Assembly: GCA_949825045.1 (NCBI GenBank) | Contig: OX463829.1 | Location: 23,406,715 to 23,470,714 of the forward strand | DNA length: 64,000 bases | Source: Argyresthia goedartella | Taxonomy: Eukaryota; Arthropoda; Insecta; Lepidoptera; Argyresthiidae | Direction of reading: 5' to 3' | In this document: piece after piece, positions 11,162-22,528 of the stretch | Layout: each line of letters begins with the position of its first letter | Numbering within the stretch: the first letter of the stretch is position 1 | Notes under the pieces: generated by a model | Told to the model about the DNA's origin: nothing | What the model saw: only the letters and a program-made list of their open reading frames with translations | Databases searched by the model: none | Program-made: the position numbers and the translations under genes

Positions 11162-12378
11162 TCCGCTTACATTGAAGGAATACTCTTCAGCGGAAACTTT
11201 TATTACAATTGGCCGGATTTTATTTTCCTGTGTGCCGGACCTCATTAACTGCAGCAATAATAGTTCAGCCGTCCAAATGTGCCGAAATATCTCATCACGT
11301 ATTAAGTCTTATGTACATCATTAATAACTTGTTCCAAGCTATTATATAAGCTAGGTTTGCATTCTAATAAAAATAACTTAACTGAGCATGCGGTGACAAG
11401 CCTTATATTCCATCTCACTTCGTCAGCAAACTAGCCTATTAGTTACCCAGAACCCTTACTAGCTAACAAATGAATGTGTAAAAGATATGAAAATGGTATT
11501 ACAGTGAAGCAGTTTCATTGATCAGGTAATCGCAATGAACGTACCGCATCCACAACAAAACGAGCACAAACATTAAATCACGTCGCAAAACCCCTCAGCT
11601 CAGCTAACTGTCGATTCGCCATTGTAACGCCTTATCTAGCCATAACCGTTAACCATTGTTTTGTTTTAGGAACTACCCGCATTCACCTAACTCGGTGAAA
11701 GGCAGCAGCTCCAAAACAGTTTTAAATGCTGCTAGCTGCAATGCAACAGTACAAGTAATGACTAGTATTACCCGATTGTTTTGTACAGAATTAGTTTATT
11801 TGTCGTCGTCTTAGCTTTTAAAACATAATGCTCGTTTCCGGTCACAGTAACATACTGTATGCCTATACAAGTATACATGTTGCCCTGACGAACGAGGTAC
11901 AGCCGTATTGCTAATATATCTAATAAGGTATTTTTCACACCACCTGCTCGACAATGCCACACAAATCAGAAATTTAAAAACAAAACTTTTTCAAACTGTG
12001 TCGTATGACATGTCAAAAGAAAGGGTTTCTTGCGAGTTTTATTTTTTCATAATTTGGAAATACTTTCTTAAATAAATATAAGAAAAAAGACAAAAAAATA
12101 TCCTTCTCCTCCCCCCTCCTAATTTCCGAAACTACTAAACCTATAATATTTTTTAATGGTGATATAGGTCTTTAATATACGCAAAAAATACCACCCTCCC
12201 CTCCTTATCTACGAAACGAATGATCCTATGATTTTGAAAAAATCGTAAAAGAGATTAAAGATTACAAGATGTTTGGTTTAAATAGTTAGGGGAAAATTTG
12301 TTTCAACACCATATACAAACTAATAAATGCACCTGATTTGTATACCGTCTCAGTACACGATAACAAGGCTACTACCTA
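11162..12378. other. unassigned AT-rich DNA
   Basis: No gene recognised. Two C-rich/AT-rich near-repeats (CTCCCCCCTCCT near 12110 and CTCCCCTCCT near 12196) resemble the tracts at 50225 and 50380. Confidence 0.4.
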
Positions 12379-13083
12379 CCAAGGCCACACATAGTACACG
12401 AGTATACAGCTTCTGACAATCAAGCCCACATATATAGCACATGAGTATACACCTTCTGACAATCAAGGCCACAGATTGTACACGAGTTTACACCTTCTGA
12501 CAATCAAGGCCACACATAGTACACGAGTATACACCTTCTGACAATCAAGGCCACATATTGTACACGAGTATGCACCTTCTGACAATCAAGGCCACAGATT
12601 GTACACGAGTATACACCTTCTGACAATCAAGGCTACACATAGGACACGAGTATAAATCTTCTGACAATCAAGGCCACATATATAGCATATGAGTATACAC
12701 CTTCTGACAATCAAGGCCACAGATTGTACACGAGTATGCACCTTCTGACAATCAAGGCCACAGATTGTACACGAGTATACACCTTCTGACAATCAAGGCT
12801 ACACATAGGACACGAGTATAAATCTTCTGACAATCAAGGCCACATATATAGCACATGAGTATACACCTTCTGACAACCAAGGCCACAGATTGTACACGAG
12901 TATACACCTTCTGACAATCAAGGCCACTCATAGTACACGAGTATACAGCTTCTGACAATCAAGGCCACACATATACACCTTCTGACAATCAAGGCCACAC
13001 ATAGTAGACGACTATACACCTTCTGACAACCAAGGCCACATATAGTACACTAGGTATACACCTTCTGATAATCAAGGCCACAG
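12379..13083. repeat. 41-bp minisatellite, 17 units, with 166-bp higher-order repeat
   Basis: Seventeen head-to-tail copies of a 41- to 43-bp unit built on AAGGCCACA, TACACGAGTATACACC and TTCTGACAATC. One unit near 12960 is shortened to about 30 bp. Distinctive variants (GGCTACACATAGGACACG followed by TATAAATC; CACATATATAGCA) recur 166 bp apart (for example 12631 and 12797), so four-unit blocks were duplicated. The minus strand shows similar 68-codon frames in two blocks, a by-product of the repeat period. Confidence 0.95.
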
Positions 13084-13425
13084 GCAAAGGCTCTAAGAAA
13101 TGCTGTAAACAGAAGTATATGGCACTTCTTAGAGCTAGAATTCATCTCATGACAATGACGTAAACAAGCCTGAAAAGTCACAAGAATCCAAAAAAGTGTA
13201 TGCGTGGAAAATCAGTTATGTTAATTCTCAACACTATCTTCTAACGGATTTCTAATTTTGAAAACAATGCAAAGGAATCCTTTCAAATAAAAAACGTATT
13301 TTTCAAATCGGTTCTGATATAAATAGAGTTTTATTTTAAAGATACCAGTTTTGTCAACAAAATTGATTAATTATGATTATACAAGCCGATATTTTTAAAT
13401 GAGGTTTTTTCGTGCCTGTCTTTTC

Positions 13426-13983
13426 AGGGTTCCGTACCCAAAGATAAAAAACGGGACCCTATTACTAAGACTCCGCTGTCCATCCATCTTTCACCAGGCT
13501 GATCTCAAAAACCGTGATGGTCAGACAGTTGAAGTTTTCACAGATGATGTATTTCTGTTGCCGCTATAAAAACAAATATTAAAAAAAACCTTGAGAGTTA
13601 GACAACTCGCGCACGGGGTGGTACGGAACCCTACGTGCGCGAGTTGTCTGACTCGTTCAATGGTAGGGATGGTGTGGTGTGCATAGTTTGGATTTTACAT
13701 AGCAAAATGTTGTTTACAAAGTTATTGGTGAGGCTACTTTCACACTCCATGTACGTAACCAGGTGCATTCATAAGTTTGTATGTGCTTTACAGATAAATA
13801 AATTATTGTATTACGTTTTTTAGTATTTGTTGTTATAGCGGCAACAAAAATACAACATCTGTGAAAATTTCAACTGTCTAACTATAACGGTTCATGAGAT
13901 ACAGCCTTGTGACAGACGGACGGACGGACAGCGGAGGCTTAGTAATAGGGTCCCGTTTCGTACCCTTTGGGTAAGTAACCCTA
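13426..13983. repeat. two copies of the (GTCC)n dispersed repeat, head to head
   Basis: A plus-strand copy (13426-13634: AGGGTTCCGTACCC, GGGACCCTATTACTAAGAC, GGTACGGAACCC) is followed at once by a minus-strand copy (13635-13983, ending AGTAATAGGGTCCCGTTTCG and GGTAAGTAACCCT). At the junction, GACAACTCGCGCAC and its complement form a 17/18-bp inverted repeat (13597-13614 / 13635-13652). Confidence 0.8.
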
Positions 13984-14068
13984 AAAAGGCGTTAGGTTGC
14001 AGGTGCTAAAGAAAACTTTTGACGCTGCACTTATTATCCTTATAAATAATATCATTTTCGAGGTTGTT

Positions 14069-14474
14069 AGGGTTCCGTACCCGAAGGGTTCCAAACGGGA
14101 CCCTATTACTAAGACTCCGCTGTCCGTCCGTCCGTCCGTCCGTCCGTCTGTCACCAGGCTGTATCTCAAGAACCTAGCTAGCTAGAGAGTTGAAATTTTC
14201 ACAGATTATGTATTTATGTTGCCGCTATAACAACAAATACTAAAAAACAGGATAAAATTAATATTTAAGGGGGCTCCCATACAACAATACCACATACAAA
14301 CTTATGGATGCACCTGGTTACGTACATGGAGTGTGAAAGTAACCGCACCAATAACTTTGTAAACAATATTTTGCTGTGTAAAATCCAAACTATTCACTCC
14401 ACACCATCGCTTCCATTGAACGGTGGTACGGAACCCTTCGTGCGCGATTTAGACTCGCACTTGACCGTTTTTTC
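14069..14474 (+). repeat. (GTCC)n dispersed repeat, copy C
   Basis: Runs from AGGGTTCCGTACCCGAAGG through a (CCGT)n tract, CACCAGGCTGTATCTCAAG, TGTTGCCGCTATAACAACAA and AAGGGGGCTCCCATAC to CGCACTTGACCGTTTTT. I recognise this arrangement as a very common lepidopteran repeat; it has no ORF and its class is not certain. From 14151 on it is nearly identical to the next copy. Confidence 0.85.
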
Positions 14475-14528
14475 TTTTTAATACTTTGGTACATAAAAAT
14501 AAAACCGGATCGAGTACCCCCCCTTTTT

Positions 14529-14925
14529 AGGGTTCCGTACCCAACGGGTAAGAACGGAACCCTATTACTAAGACTTCGCTGTCCGTCCGTCCGTCCGTCT
14601 GTCACCAGGCTGTATCTCAAGAACCTAGCTAGCTAGAGAGTTGAAATTTTCACAGATTATGTATTTCTGTTGCCGCTATAACAACAAATACTAAAAAACA
14701 GGATAAAATAAATATTTAAGGGGGCTCCCATACAACAATACCACATACAAACTTATGGATGCACCTGGTTACGTACATGGAGTGTGAAAGTAACCGCACC
14801 AATAACTTTGTAAACAATATTTTGCTGTGTAAAATCCAAACTATTCACTCCACACCATCGCTTCCATTGAACGGTGGTACGGAACCCTTCGTGCGCGATT
14901 TAGACTCGCACTTGACCGGTTTTTT
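14529..14925 (+). repeat. (GTCC)n dispersed repeat, copy D (tandem duplicate of C)
   Basis: The 315 bases from CACCAGGCTG onward (14602-14917) differ from copy C (14151-14466) at only about two sites, at an offset of 451 bp. The left parts differ more. This indicates recent unequal exchange or gene conversion between neighbouring copies. Confidence 0.85.
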
Positions 14926-15295
14926 ACAGTTGGTTAAAAAGGCAGGCCTGCTACATGAAGTGCAGTAATAGTAGGAAAAGAAACGGAAATGTGCAGAAAA
15001 GAAATAGTGACGAAAGGCTACGTTGCTACGTTGTTTGTTCAAAACTATGGTATGGCAACTGGCAAACCTGGAACTACATGCGAACAAGCTTTCAGTGTTG
15101 TGGCCAAACCATTGAAGTTACAGAGCTTTGCTGAGCGATGCCCTGAAACTACGGAGCGTCTCACAGGCGAAATACTTGTTGTATTAAGTCTCGACTGAAA
15201 TAGTTGACTTTGTCTTATTACGGCGCGGCATTGTTGTTAGGAACATCGGTGTTGTTTAAGTGGGTGGGTGCTTTTTCTTGTCGTAAATAACTATT
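14926..15295. other. unassigned DNA
   Basis: Contains a 69-codon plus-strand frame at 14989-15198 with no recognisable family; otherwise nothing. Confidence 0.35.
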
Positions 15296-15339
15296 GAAAC
15301 TATGTGCAATGTTTATTTAAAAACATTGCACATAGTTTC
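15296..15339. repeat. perfect hairpin, 19-bp arms, 6-nt loop
   Basis: GAAACTATGTGCAATGTTT at 15296-15314 is the exact reverse complement of 15321-15339. The right arm touches the start of the LINE fragment that follows. Confidence 0.95.
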
Positions 15340-15706
15340 GGCTGTGGAAAAGCCCCTGCCCCATCAGGGACAGTCCTTCTTTGAATATATTTAAAAGTCG
15401 TGTGAAAAAGCATTACCTCTCTCTTTAGAGTTATAGGTAGTATGCATGTAAGTATTTATTAGTAAAGTATATATGCTGTTAGTTATAGTATATTATAAGT
15501 ATTCTAGTTACTATATTATTTATTTTATTTATTATTTTATATTATTGTACACATGGGTATACCCCTGCTCAGCAAACAACCTCTCCTATGTTAACCTGGT
15601 TTGCTGCAAGAGATCTTTTATTAGGGATAAACTCGCCTTTTTACTTGTTTTATGTAACTCTTGTTTTTTTGTATGATTTGTGTGCAATAAAGAAATTATG
15701 AATTAT
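15330..15706 (+). pseudogene. LINE 3' end: RT C-terminus plus 3' UTR
   Basis: The frame at about 15345-15437 reads LWKSPCPIRDSPSLNIFK then KSRVKKHYLSL and a stop. This is the conserved C-terminal motif of Jockey-like reverse transcriptases (RLWN-LP--IRDSPSL--FK). An AT-rich 3' UTR follows, ending GTGCAATAAAGAAATTATG. The fragment at 61995-62560 has the same organisation. Only the last 30 or so residues are present. Confidence 0.7.
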
Positions 15707-17230
15707 GAAATACCACCTAGATAGCATCTAGTAAACGATCCTTCCTCCATAAGCGTTAACTCGAATTCCCTACTTTCCATTTTCATGGTACGGCAGGAAA
15801 GGATAACTACCTACCTACAAGCTTTATATTACGTAAATATTTCCGCTCTCCGAACTAAGCTGATTTTGGAACATTTTGCGCTTTTAACTAACAGTTAGTC
15901 TTTACTAAGCTGATGGTAGCTACGAAGAGGCCAACGGTAATAGATCAGTGAATAATAAATGCGTACGCAAGCAAAAATCCGACGAAAGCCAACAAAATAA
16001 ATGTCATCTTGCCCTTGTTTACTTTTAGTATTGAACTAAAAAAGTAATCTGACGAAGGGAACCATCCCCTGTTGACAAAACGTGCCTCTAACATCGACGA
16101 AATATTGAAAATAATCTTCAAAGAGATTGCTCTTTAACAGATGCAAAAAATATACACAGAAAAAGGCCTACGACGATTTCTGTAAATGTTGTAGGTTATA
16201 TGTCTACAGCAATATCAAATCTCAAATGATACCTTCTTTTCTGATTTAATACAGCAACTTTCTATTACAGTTTTCCACAACAAAGAATTCCGATGACGTT
16301 TCCTGCGCAGTAGACCATTGAGCGCGGGAAACTTAGATTTGTCTATCGATTTTAGGCTTCTCGTAATCCAATTAAATGTCTGACAGAAAAATCTTGATGC
16401 AATGTATATCACTCCGAAAAACCCGAAGTTCAAATCCGTTATTTGAATTGACTCCGGTCTTGCAATCCCTAGCGGTGTATTACAAATGTCTAAATGTCAA
16501 AGGTAGACGGATCCAGCTTCTAAAGTCATGGAGGGATTTTTATGAATAAAAGGAGGTTCCCATGCGAGAGATTATTTTTTAGCCATATTATTATGTTAGT
16601 TCGTCGGAAAAACCAGATTAACAGAACGCATCCGATCACATCGGAAAACATCTATAAAACAACACATGATAATGGGTCTTATGCCAGGGTAATACAATTT
16701 AAAAACTATAACAGGTTTTTGGGTAACACAGTACCCAAGTGTGCTCGAGGGGATAAAAGTGGTTTTAGTTATTTTCCTATTTAATTATTTTCGGCTTAAA
16801 GGTGTGCCTCCAGAAACCCCAAAGAACGGAGGAGCATGGCACATACACCAGGTTTTGGAGCACAAATGGAGCACTCTGACTGCCAATTGCCTAAATTAGA
16901 GCCTCAATAGAAACTGCGCTACAAGCTTGCTGGGGAAAATCCCGCCAGCAACCCCAAGCTGGATCTCAAAGAACACTTGCGATTCCTTAGAATGGTGCTA
17001 CTCAAGTTTTAAAGCATAATTGTAGGACTCACATTTCACCCTCGATCCACTTAAATAATATGAATGCTACTAGTGAGCCAGTGACATACTGTTACGTGGA
17101 ACAAGGAAGCGGTCCATTAGTTATACAGGCAGTAGTTCCCCGTCCTTCATAAAGTACCAGGGCAACGACTGTTGCAGAAGGTTCATTCTTAATATTCAAA
17201 AGGGTCGCAGACATAAGAGTGCAAAAGGAT
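15707..17230. other. unassigned DNA
   Basis: No gene or shared repeat recognised; frames at 16215-16433 (minus) and 16542-16784 (plus) show no motif. Confidence 0.4.
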
Positions 17231-18429
17231 AGCTCTGTGAAGTTAGCAGTACAAAGTCATAGAAAACGGGGCTCAAATTCAGGGGATTTTAAGCTTATTT
17301 TGAGCGCCCAGAATATGAAGTTTCAGAATTTGAGCTCAAGCGGTTTTCGAAAAAAACGCAATAAAACACCAGCAGTATAAAGTCTGAGTAGAGAAGTGAA
17401 ACTCGCAGCGTATTTGAGCATGATTTTGAGCTCCCAGAATATGTAATCAGAACTACTCTAACTTTCGTAGTTTGCGAGAAAAAAAAATAAAAACCATTTA
17501 CACAACAATATCATCTAGATAAATAAAAATGATATGTTTTTACACTTTTTTACCAAAACCACTAGAGCTAGAAATCTGAAATTTTGAATTCTGGAATCTC
17601 TAAGTTTTTCTATATATGCTACAAATTTCAAGTCTCTGCTCTGTCAACTCGCGACATTTTCAACTAGAGAGTACATGAAGGTATCCATGAAGCTGTATTT
17701 TTAAATATTAACACCTATAAAATCATAGAAAACTGGACTCAATTTCAGGGCATTGCTAGCCTGCTATTCACTAACAAATCTCTTTTTATATGTTAAACAT
17801 AAAATCACTTCTAAGGCTGGTCTCACTCACTCAATTAGAGTTATACTTACAACTAGGTGTTTTATTGCGTTTTTTCGAAAACCGCTTGAGCTCAAATTCT
17901 GAAACTTCGTATTCTGGGAGCTTAATATAAGCTCGCAATGCCCTCAATTTGAGCCCCGTTTTCTATGACTTTCAAGGTGTCAATATTCAAAAATACAGGT
18001 TCACGGATACCTTCAAGTACCCTCTAGTTGAAAATGTCGCGAGTTGACAGAGCAGAGAGTTGAAATTTGCAGCATATATAGAAAAAGCTTAGAAAATCCA
18101 GAATACAATTTTTTTGATTTCTTTCTTTAGTGTTTTAGATAAAAAGTGTAAAAACATATCAATTTCATCTACCTAGATGATATTGTTGTCTAAATGGTTT
18201 TTACTTTTTTCTCGCAAACTACTTAAGTTGGAGAAGTTCTGATTGCATATTCTGGGAGCTCAAAATCATGTCCAAATATGCTGCGAGTTTCACTTCTCTA
18301 CTCGGACTCCGAAAAACCGCTCGAGCTCAAATTCTAAAACTTCGTATTCTGGGAGCTCAAAATAAGCTCAAAATCTCCTGAATTTTAGCCCCGTTTTCTA
18401 TGACTTTGTACTGCTAACTTCACAGAGCT
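17231..18429. repeat. 1.2-kb foldback element (long inverted repeat)
   Basis: The left arm (17231-about 17765) and right arm (about 17925-18429) are inverted copies over roughly 500 bp. The outermost 40 or so bases are almost exact (AGCTCTGTGAAGTTAGCAGT... against ...ACTGCTAACTTCACAGAGCT). Each arm is itself modular: the block CATAGAAAACGGGGCTC with TCTGGGAGCTC recurs, including an extra inner copy at about 17870-17965. No ORF is seen. A transcript through it would fold into a long, imperfect double-stranded hairpin. It could be a foldback transposon or a hairpin-RNA locus. Confidence 0.85.
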
Positions 18430-18439
18430 CAAAAAGATC

Positions 18440-18668
18440 CATCAATGGATCATTTTAGAGGATCGAAGGTTTTTTCTTTATCCCCAGCCGGGTTCGAACC
18501 CGGGACCTCTCGCATGGTAGGCACAGCCACAACCACAGTGCTACAGAATAAAAACACAAACATTTTATGTACGGGCACATACATTTCTTCTGGCCCCACA
18601 CTAGGATACCCTGTGTCGTGGGTACCAGAAACAGCGACATCACACACATATAAACATCCAAGTCTTTG
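18440..18668 (-). mobile_element. SINE family S2 (tRNA-like head plus segment B)
   Basis: On the minus strand a segment B (TGGATGTTTATATGTGTG, AGGGTATCCTAGTGTGGGG) is followed by a tRNA-like head with a B box (GGTTCGAACCC) and GGCTGTGCCTACCATGCGAG. In the copy at 38918 the head comes first and segment B second, so this is either a dimer truncated differently or a circular permutation of a multi-headed SINE. Confidence 0.7.
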
Positions 18669-18883
18669 TGACGTGATAACGTCTTACATATCGATGAACG
18701 CCGGCTGCACGCACGAAAAAACGTGACTCATTGTCACGTTCCGCTTGAGCCGAGCGTGGAAGCGAGAGCGCGGAACAAGCGATAGAGGCACGATCAGCCT
18801 AAGCGTTCACCTTATGACCTTATCACGTAAACTTATCGTCCGTAAACTGACTTTACAGACAACCATTTATTTTTTATTTTTTT

Positions 18884-18962
18884 ATCCCCAGACGTGGATC
18901 AATCCACGTCTGAGTCCCGGGTCCAAACCCGGGATCTCTCACATTGTAGGCAGAGCCCCAGA
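18884..18962 (-). mobile_element. SINE S2 head fragment carrying a small hairpin insertion
   Basis: Matches the S2 head at 18480-18530, but about 24 extra bases (CAGACGTGGATCAATCCACG and on) are inserted after TCCCC. They contain a 10-bp perfect hairpin (18889-18898 / 18903-18912). Confidence 0.65.
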
Positions 18963-19060
18963 GGTCGTTATCTCATTGGTACATGGTCAGCACCGGAGTC
19001 GAACCCGCGTCTCCTGCGTGAGAAGCAAGCGTGATACCACTAGACCATGGAGCTCTTGAT
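18963..19060 (-). mobile_element. SINE family S3, tRNA-Glu-like head fragment
   Basis: The minus strand reads GCTCCATGGTCTAGTGGTAT, CTTGCTTCTCACGC and GGGTTCGACTCC, as in the S3 head at 25475. A box and B box are near consensus, but acceptor and T stems do not pair well and there is no tRNA 3' end, so it is a SINE head, not a tRNA gene. Confidence 0.65.
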
Positions 19061-21193
19061 GACCAGAAATAGTGATATAATTTGTAACACAATAATATCT
19101 TCAATCACAAAAACGTACAAATGCTATCGAAATTTCTCTGATTTGCTGAGTTGTAAATGTAGAGTCTGGATCGTGGCCTCCATGCCACCCTGAACAATAT
19201 GTAGTGAACAGGCACAATAGGTTACCTCCCCCTTCACCTGGGTCCACTTTAGGTCTGTCTACTCAGTTGCTCTAATCGACTACAAATTGGCAACTAAAAT
19301 AGGTGCTTGCATATGAAGTTCAATATAGATTACATAAACGATCGGCTTATATCGTATACATGGGTTGCTTCTCTGCGCAATCGAAAACTGACGGACGGAA
19401 TTATATGTTGAGGAATACTGTATTCTGTTTTTGACACTCAATTGGGGTCAATAAGAGTAATATAATAAATAATATTTGGGAGTGTTTTACCATGGATGTT
19501 GTCATCTGTAAAGCCACTGAACTAAAATGTCACTCATTTTAGTTCAGCTTGCTTCTTTAGGACTATGGGTTTCTTGAATCAAATTAGTAGCCTCAAATCA
19601 GAATTCAAAGCGGACACGGACCGTTTCAAGGAGCCGAAATTCTCACTTTAAAACAGTAAAATTCAGAAGTGTTACCCGAGTTCATCATCCTCCCTCACGT
19701 ACTCGTATTAACGGACAACTTAACTAAGCACCTCGCATGAATTTGTTGGTGATACAAAAAAGGGGTATTTTTCGAATCCATTTACTCAACTATAAAGTCA
19801 TCTACGGATTCGATTTTTAGGTTAACGTTGATTGAGTATTTGATTTAAGATTCTCACTGAAGGAAAACGCGATTACATGAAATTTTCCTCGACAGAATTT
19901 AATTACGAAAATACCTCTAAATTGTTTCATTTTTTCCTGTAATAATGAAATCATAACTTATTTCATTGCGGAGCTCCTTCCAAAATGTGGATATTAAGTA
20001 TTTTTGAACTCTCCTTATTTATTTTTTTGACAAAAATTGACAAAAAGCGTAGTTTATTTTTAAACAATTTTAATCTGATATGGTGCTACGTTATTTTAGT
20101 TTGAGGCGAGCGCATTTGTGTGGAAGTAATTAACGCTGTCACTTTCGTCTACACTTTTATTCCTTTTATATATATTTTTTGGTATAACCTTAAGGCGCTA
20201 TAGGGATATTGCATTCCAGCGAGGTGTCTAGATAAATCGACCGTGTAGTACTAACGTTCCGAAGTCCGCCGGCCGCTACCGCCGCCGCCGGGGTGGCGCC
20301 ACTGGCATAATGAGTGTCGCCCACGTCCCGGCGGGTGTCTGATATTAACTTGTTTGTCCGTCCTTAATCATAGTGACATGACTCGATAATGGAACGTGAT
20401 AAATTATATTTAATAATACAGGCTCTTCTGTTTCCGTTTTGTGTGCCCACTGGCTTTGATATTGTCTTTTGTTATACGCTTTTATTTAGATAAGTTCTTG
20501 AAAGATAATAGTTAAATTTGATTAACTTCCCGGTTTGCGCTTGGGCTGAAATTTCGCATGCGTATCTAAATGGGATGACAGTGCTATATCTTTATGACAT
20601 GAAGCTGATCAGATGGTGAAGCCGCAAGGTGGCGATGGGAACTCGGTAATAAAACTACACAACCCCTTAGTGCTTGGGCTCGCCGGATTGTTTCAAAATT
20701 TTAAAAAAAGTTTATGATTGTTGTTTTTTTATATAAGTATACATAAACTTTTTGTTTTTGCGACCTTTTATCTTGGTGTACCATGTTCATACAGTACAAC
20801 AATAGCAGTCCTATTATATAGGTAGTTTGGATTCTACTCTATACGGGTTATTCCCAGACCTAAAGACATATATTACAGTCGCCTGCAAAGTCAATCGGGC
20901 AATTTCGGGCCGCACGAATTCAAAATTCAAAAAGAGTTTTAGAACCACATTGGTAACATTTGGAGAATGTCAAATCTTAAACTAACCCATGTATAAGGTA
21001 CAGGGAAATATAGAACTCAATTTGAATTCAGTCACCTCAATGCTGGAGGCAAAGAGGCGACTAGAAACCTGCAGCTTTATAAGTTATTTTTTACAGAATT
21101 GGAGCAAACACCTTCCCAAGCTTTTTTGTCTTCTACATAATCTGATATTTTGTAGTAAGCTTTTTTACATAAGTGATTTTTAACAAAATTTTT
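19061..21193. other. unassigned DNA with one hairpin and one GC-rich patch
   Basis: A perfect 13-bp hairpin lies at 19517-19547 (CTGAACTAAAATG and complement, 5-nt loop). At about 20255-20345 a CpG-rich patch (GCCGGCCGCTACCGCCG...) stays open on the minus strand for about 50 codons, with an AG before it and a GTTAGT donor-like site after it. It might be an exon but has no partner. Nothing else recognised. Confidence 0.35.
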
Positions 21194-21607
21194 AGAGTTC
21201 CGTACCCGAAGGGTTCCAAACGGGACCCTATTACTAAGACTCCGCTGTCCGTCCGTCCGTCCGTCCGTCCGTCTGTCACCAGGCTGTATCTCAAGAACCT
21301 AGCTAGCTAGAGAGTTGAAATTTTCACAGATTATGTATTTATGTTGCCGCTATAACAACAAATACTAAAAAACAGGATAAAAGAAATATTTAAGGGGGCT
21401 CCCATACAACAATTCTTTCAATACCACATACAAACTTATGGATGCACCTGGTTACGTACATGGAGTGTGAAAGTAACCGCACCAATAACTTTGTAAACAA
21501 TATTTTGCTGTGTAAAATCCAAACTATTCACTCCACACCATCGCTTCCATTGAACGGTGGTACGGAACCCTTCGTGCGCGATTTAGACTCGCACTTGACC
21601 GGTTTTT
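21194..21607 (+). repeat. (GTCC)n dispersed repeat, copy E
   Basis: Same blocks and order as the copies at 14069 and 14529, including the AACCTAGCTAGCTAGAGAG and ACTTATGGATGCACCTGG subfamily markers. It has about 10 extra bases after CATACAACAA. Confidence 0.85.
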
Positions 21608-22097
21608 AAATTTATTTACAGACAATTCCTTTGCCCTTTAAAAGATACATTAACCTTATGGAGCCTAGTAGTAGGTATAGCTAGTTTATTCCTATTTCTA
21701 GTGTTGACATTGTGCCTGTCGCTATTCTTAGGAAATTTATCAATATTTTTGTGGACGTACATTAGGTTTTCATAAATATACTGACAAGTAATCGTGCGAC
21801 ATCGAGAATACGATGACTACTTTTGTAGTGTAACCGTGTAACGCGACCTGAATGCGACTCGGCATGCTAGTATAGCTAGGTATAGCTTTCAGATATTGCA
21901 ATTACCCTAAACAAGATTTCAAACTCCACTCAGAGTCGGGACCAGCTCAGAGTAATTACGACTGTAGGCGGCCCCTCCGAATGAAATCTGCTACAGAAAA
22001 TCTGTTACTTGTTGCAGGATACGGGGTACCGTATATCAAAGATAACACATTATAAGACATAACAATGATACATAAAGGGGTTCTAACATGTTTGTAT

Positions 22098-22528
22098 AAT
22101 AGAAGTTTATGTGACTGCTACATAATGGAGGGCATTAATACTCGAGAGTGGGTTTAATAATATCACTCGAGAGTTATAATGCATAATTATGTACAGTTAC
22201 ATACACTAGTTCATCTACACACATATCATAAGCTCTCTTTGATGTGTTCAGAAACCGCATGTTCGACCGGCATTGTGGCATTGATCATTGCTCTGCTGTT
22301 GTTTAGCATGTTCAGTAGTAACTAACTTCACAGACAAACTAGGGGCGGCACGCAGGCGGGCGTCGGCGTTCGAAATTTTAATGTCATAATTTGAAAAATT
22401 TTGGTACATTATGGTCATAATGTATCGATGTTCAGATAAGAAATGAGTTTTTAGCTAGAAGTTTATCATTAAGCTGGTCGTAACGTGTGGTTTTTGGCCG
22501 CAGTAAAGAGGGTATATGATGCGTGTGT
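22098..22528 (+). repeat. dispersed repeat family R, copy 1
   Basis: Shared blocks with 39480 (inverted), 47848 and 56580: TTTATGTGACTGCT, AATTATGTACAGTTACATAC, CATAAGCTCTCTTTGATGTG, TTCGACCGGCATTGTGG, CTAGGGGCGGCACGCAGGCG, TTACATTATGGTCATAATG-like core, CAGTAAAGAGGGT. No ORF. Family class unknown; copies are far apart and degenerate to different degrees. Confidence 0.75.

Noticed and set aside
12586..12958. Two similar 68-codon minus-strand frames with repeated CQKVYTRVQ-type peptides.
   Set aside because: They arise from the 41-bp minisatellite; the frame rotates with the unit and there is no start context or splice signal.
12379..13083. Regular direct repeats that could be read as a CRISPR array.
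   Set aside because: Units are contiguous without unique spacers, in a eukaryotic genome, and no cas genes are present.
18963..19060. tRNA-Glu-like sequence as a real tRNA gene.
   Set aside because: Acceptor and T stems do not pair and the sequence matches the head of SINE S3.
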